Shown here: one piece after another, positions 5,659 to 6,376 of the stretch | How the letters are laid out: each line of letters begins with the position of its first letter | Numbering within the stretch: position 1 is the first letter of the stretch | DNA from: an uncultured Porphyromonas sp. | GTDB lineage: Bacteria; Bacteroidota; Bacteroidia; Bacteroidales; Porphyromonadaceae | Direction: 5' to 3' | NCBI GenBank assembly: GCA_927910985.1 | Contig: CAKMOP010000068.1 | Location: 1-6,376 of the forward strand | DNA: 6,376 nucleotides | Made by a program: the position numbers and the translations under genes | Notes under the pieces: generated by a model | Seen by the model: only the letters and a program-made list of their open reading frames with translations | Told to the model about the DNA's origin: nothing | The model's database searches: none

Positions 5659-6232
5659 GAATATTGAGGGAGATAATGGCTAAGATCATACCGACGACGC
5701 CCAACGGATAGGTCAAGGCACAGCCAAGAGCGAGGTCGGCGATCTGACGAGTCCCGTCGCTGCCTAATACATCCTGCATGGTGCTCTGCACAGCAGCGAG
5801 CATGGGGGTATTCGTCACAGCTCCTGCCATGATCCCGAGCATGTTGGGCATCGAGATGCCGAAGATATAATGTAAGGCGACTACGACCGCCAGCCCAATG
5901 CCGATGACCGCCAGCCCTAATACATTATATAATATCCCTTGGCTCTTGAGGGAAGGGAAGAAGGACGGACCGACTTCGACCCCGAGGGCGTAGACGAAGA
6001 GGGCTAAGCCGAGCGTCTGGGCGAAGCTGTTCATCTCGGGATGTACACGCACCCCGAAGTGGGAAGCGAGAATCCCGACGAAGAAGACGAACGTAATTCC
6101 GAGTGAGATCTTACCTATACGTAGCTTGCCGAGCAGTATGCCGACAGCTGATACGAGGGTAAGCCATATAAGGGTCTCCAGCACCGAAGGGGTGAGGAAG
6201 ACATCGTGCAACCACGAATTGATAGCCTGCAT
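5621..6232 (-). CDS. YidE/AspT-type transporter, part 1 of 3: first membrane half
   Basis: This is the N-terminal part of a single inner-membrane transporter of the YidE/YbjL/AspT (aspartate:alanine exchanger) type. Repaired, the gene would run 6232-4545 and give about 561 residues, the normal family size. It starts at ATG 6232-6230. Membrane helices fit about residues 17-35, 42-60, 72-92, 100-124 and 165-191. GAVTNTPMLAAVQ (137-149) is the family signature, and ALFVYALGVEVGPSFF (77-92) is also typical. Up to about residue 192 the reading is family-like. The frame then gives DPKMAQAQRRR and stops at 5621, while the neighbouring frame continues with IPRWHKRNEEDKSRN into the RCK_C domains. One extra base near 5657 explains this. 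A candidate promoter lies about 50 bases upstream (6284-6291), so this gene probably heads the operon running through queC to ssb. Confidence 0.88.
   Translation of the reverse strand: MQAINSWLHDVFLTPSVLETLIWLTLVSAVGILLGKLRIGKISLGITFVFFVGILASHFGVRVHPEMNSFAQTLGLALFVYALGVEVGPSFFPSLKSQGILYNVLGLAVIGIGLAVVVALHYIFGISMPNMLGIMAGAVTNTPMLAAVQSTMQDVLGSDGTRQIADLALGCALTYPLGVVGMILAIISLNILDPKMAQAQRRR
5624..5675 (-). other. Frameshift site 1 in the transporter
   Basis: The frame used upstream stops at 5623-5621, and the frame used downstream has a TAG just above 5675, so the switch must lie between them. The smoothest join is at 5656-5659, where dropping one base of CTTG gives N-I-L-I-P-R-W-H-K-R, a hydrophobic end followed by a basic stretch. 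A switch further down, at the KRNEEDK segment, is also possible. Confidence 0.75.
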
Positions 6233-6283
6233 TGTATAGTTATGAAGTCTTGGTCTCGCCCATTCTCAGGGGCTTAACCAGCA

Positions 6284-6291
6284 CAAAAGTA
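6284..6291 (-). promoter_or_regulatory. Candidate Bacteroidota promoter -7 element upstream of the transporter operon
   Basis: On the minus strand this reads TACTTTTG, an exact match to TAnnTTTG. Transcription would begin near 6277, giving a leader of about 45 bases before the ATG at 6232. There is no good -33 TTG at the expected distance. It overlaps the palindrome at 6285-6299, which could let a regulator block it. Confidence 0.5.
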
Positions 6292-6299
6292 CCACTTTT
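6285..6299. promoter_or_regulatory. Perfect 6-bp inverted repeat overlapping the promoter (possible operator)
   Basis: The plus strand reads AAAAGT-ACC-ACTTTT: two perfect 6-base arms with a 3-base spacer, lying over the -7 element at 6284-6291. A dyad at this place could be an operator for a dimeric regulator. The arms are short and A/T-rich, so chance is a real alternative. Confidence 0.3.
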
Positions 6300-6331
6300 A
6301 TACCGATACTACGATGCTCTTGCGAGTAAAA

Positions 6332-6366
6332 AGACTCATTATGATAGGGATAGCATCGGCTTATGA
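6332..6366 (-). terminator. Weak candidate terminator of an upstream gene outside the window
   Basis: On the minus strand ACTCAT (6366-6361 region) pairs with ATGAGT (6339-6334 region) across a loop of about 23 bases, and a CTTTTT run follows at 6333-6328. It lies before the transporter promoter, where the end of a preceding minus-strand unit would be expected. The stem is only 6 pairs and the loop is large, so support is weak. Confidence 0.25.
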
Positions 6367-6376
6367 GTTGAGGTAT

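Noticed and set aside
6312..6358. Seven-base inverted repeat CGATGCT / AGCATCG
   Set aside because: The arms are short and 33 bases apart with no T-run, so it was not called as a separate element.
1..6376. CRISPR array, insertion sequence, phage, tRNA or defence system
   Set aside because: No repeat-spacer pattern, transposase, terminal inverted repeats, tRNA cloverleaf or defence-type domain was found; nearly the whole window is filled by housekeeping genes.

Overview
The window looks like a chromosomal housekeeping segment from a Bacteroidota bacterium, most likely a Porphyromonas or close relative. Three things point there: the bamD - omega-like rpoZ - DUF4293 gene order, promoter -7 elements of the TAnnTTTG type with no clear Shine-Dalgarno sequences, and proteins that read like Porphyromonadaceae versions of their families. 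The genus is inferred from memory of the families, not from a search. Every gene I can support lies on the minus strand, so transcription runs from high to low coordinates. I found no mobile element, CRISPR array, tRNA or rRNA.

Layout in transcription order. Positions 6376-6233 are an upstream region with a candidate promoter (6284-6291) and an overlapping small palindrome. Positions 6232-4545 hold one ~561-residue YidE/AspT-type membrane transporter: two membrane halves flanking two RCK_C (TrkA_C) domains, broken into three reading frames by two single-base shifts. Then follow queC (4535-3876, queuosine precursor synthesis), an exodeoxyribonuclease III (3855-3103), tsaB (3074-2379, t6A tRNA modification) and a divergent single-stranded DNA-binding protein (2373-1939). 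The gaps are only 5-28 bases, so this is probably one operon, and it ends at a strong hairpin terminator (1905-1861). A second unit starts at a candidate promoter (1804-1797): bamD (1742-937, outer-membrane assembly lipoprotein, broken by one single-base shift), the RNA polymerase omega-like subunit (902-576) and a DUF4293 membrane protein (554 to beyond base 1).

The first operon combines membrane transport, two tRNA-modification enzymes (queuosine and t6A) and two DNA-maintenance proteins (AP endonuclease/exonuclease and SSB). The second joins outer-membrane biogenesis to a transcription subunit. I see no undescribed defence or mobile system. The most notable points are three single-base frameshifts in 6.4 kb, one of them in the normally essential bamD, which suggests sequencing or assembly error or gene decay; an SSB with no tryptophan and no classical C-terminal tip; and a palindrome lying on the transporter promoter.
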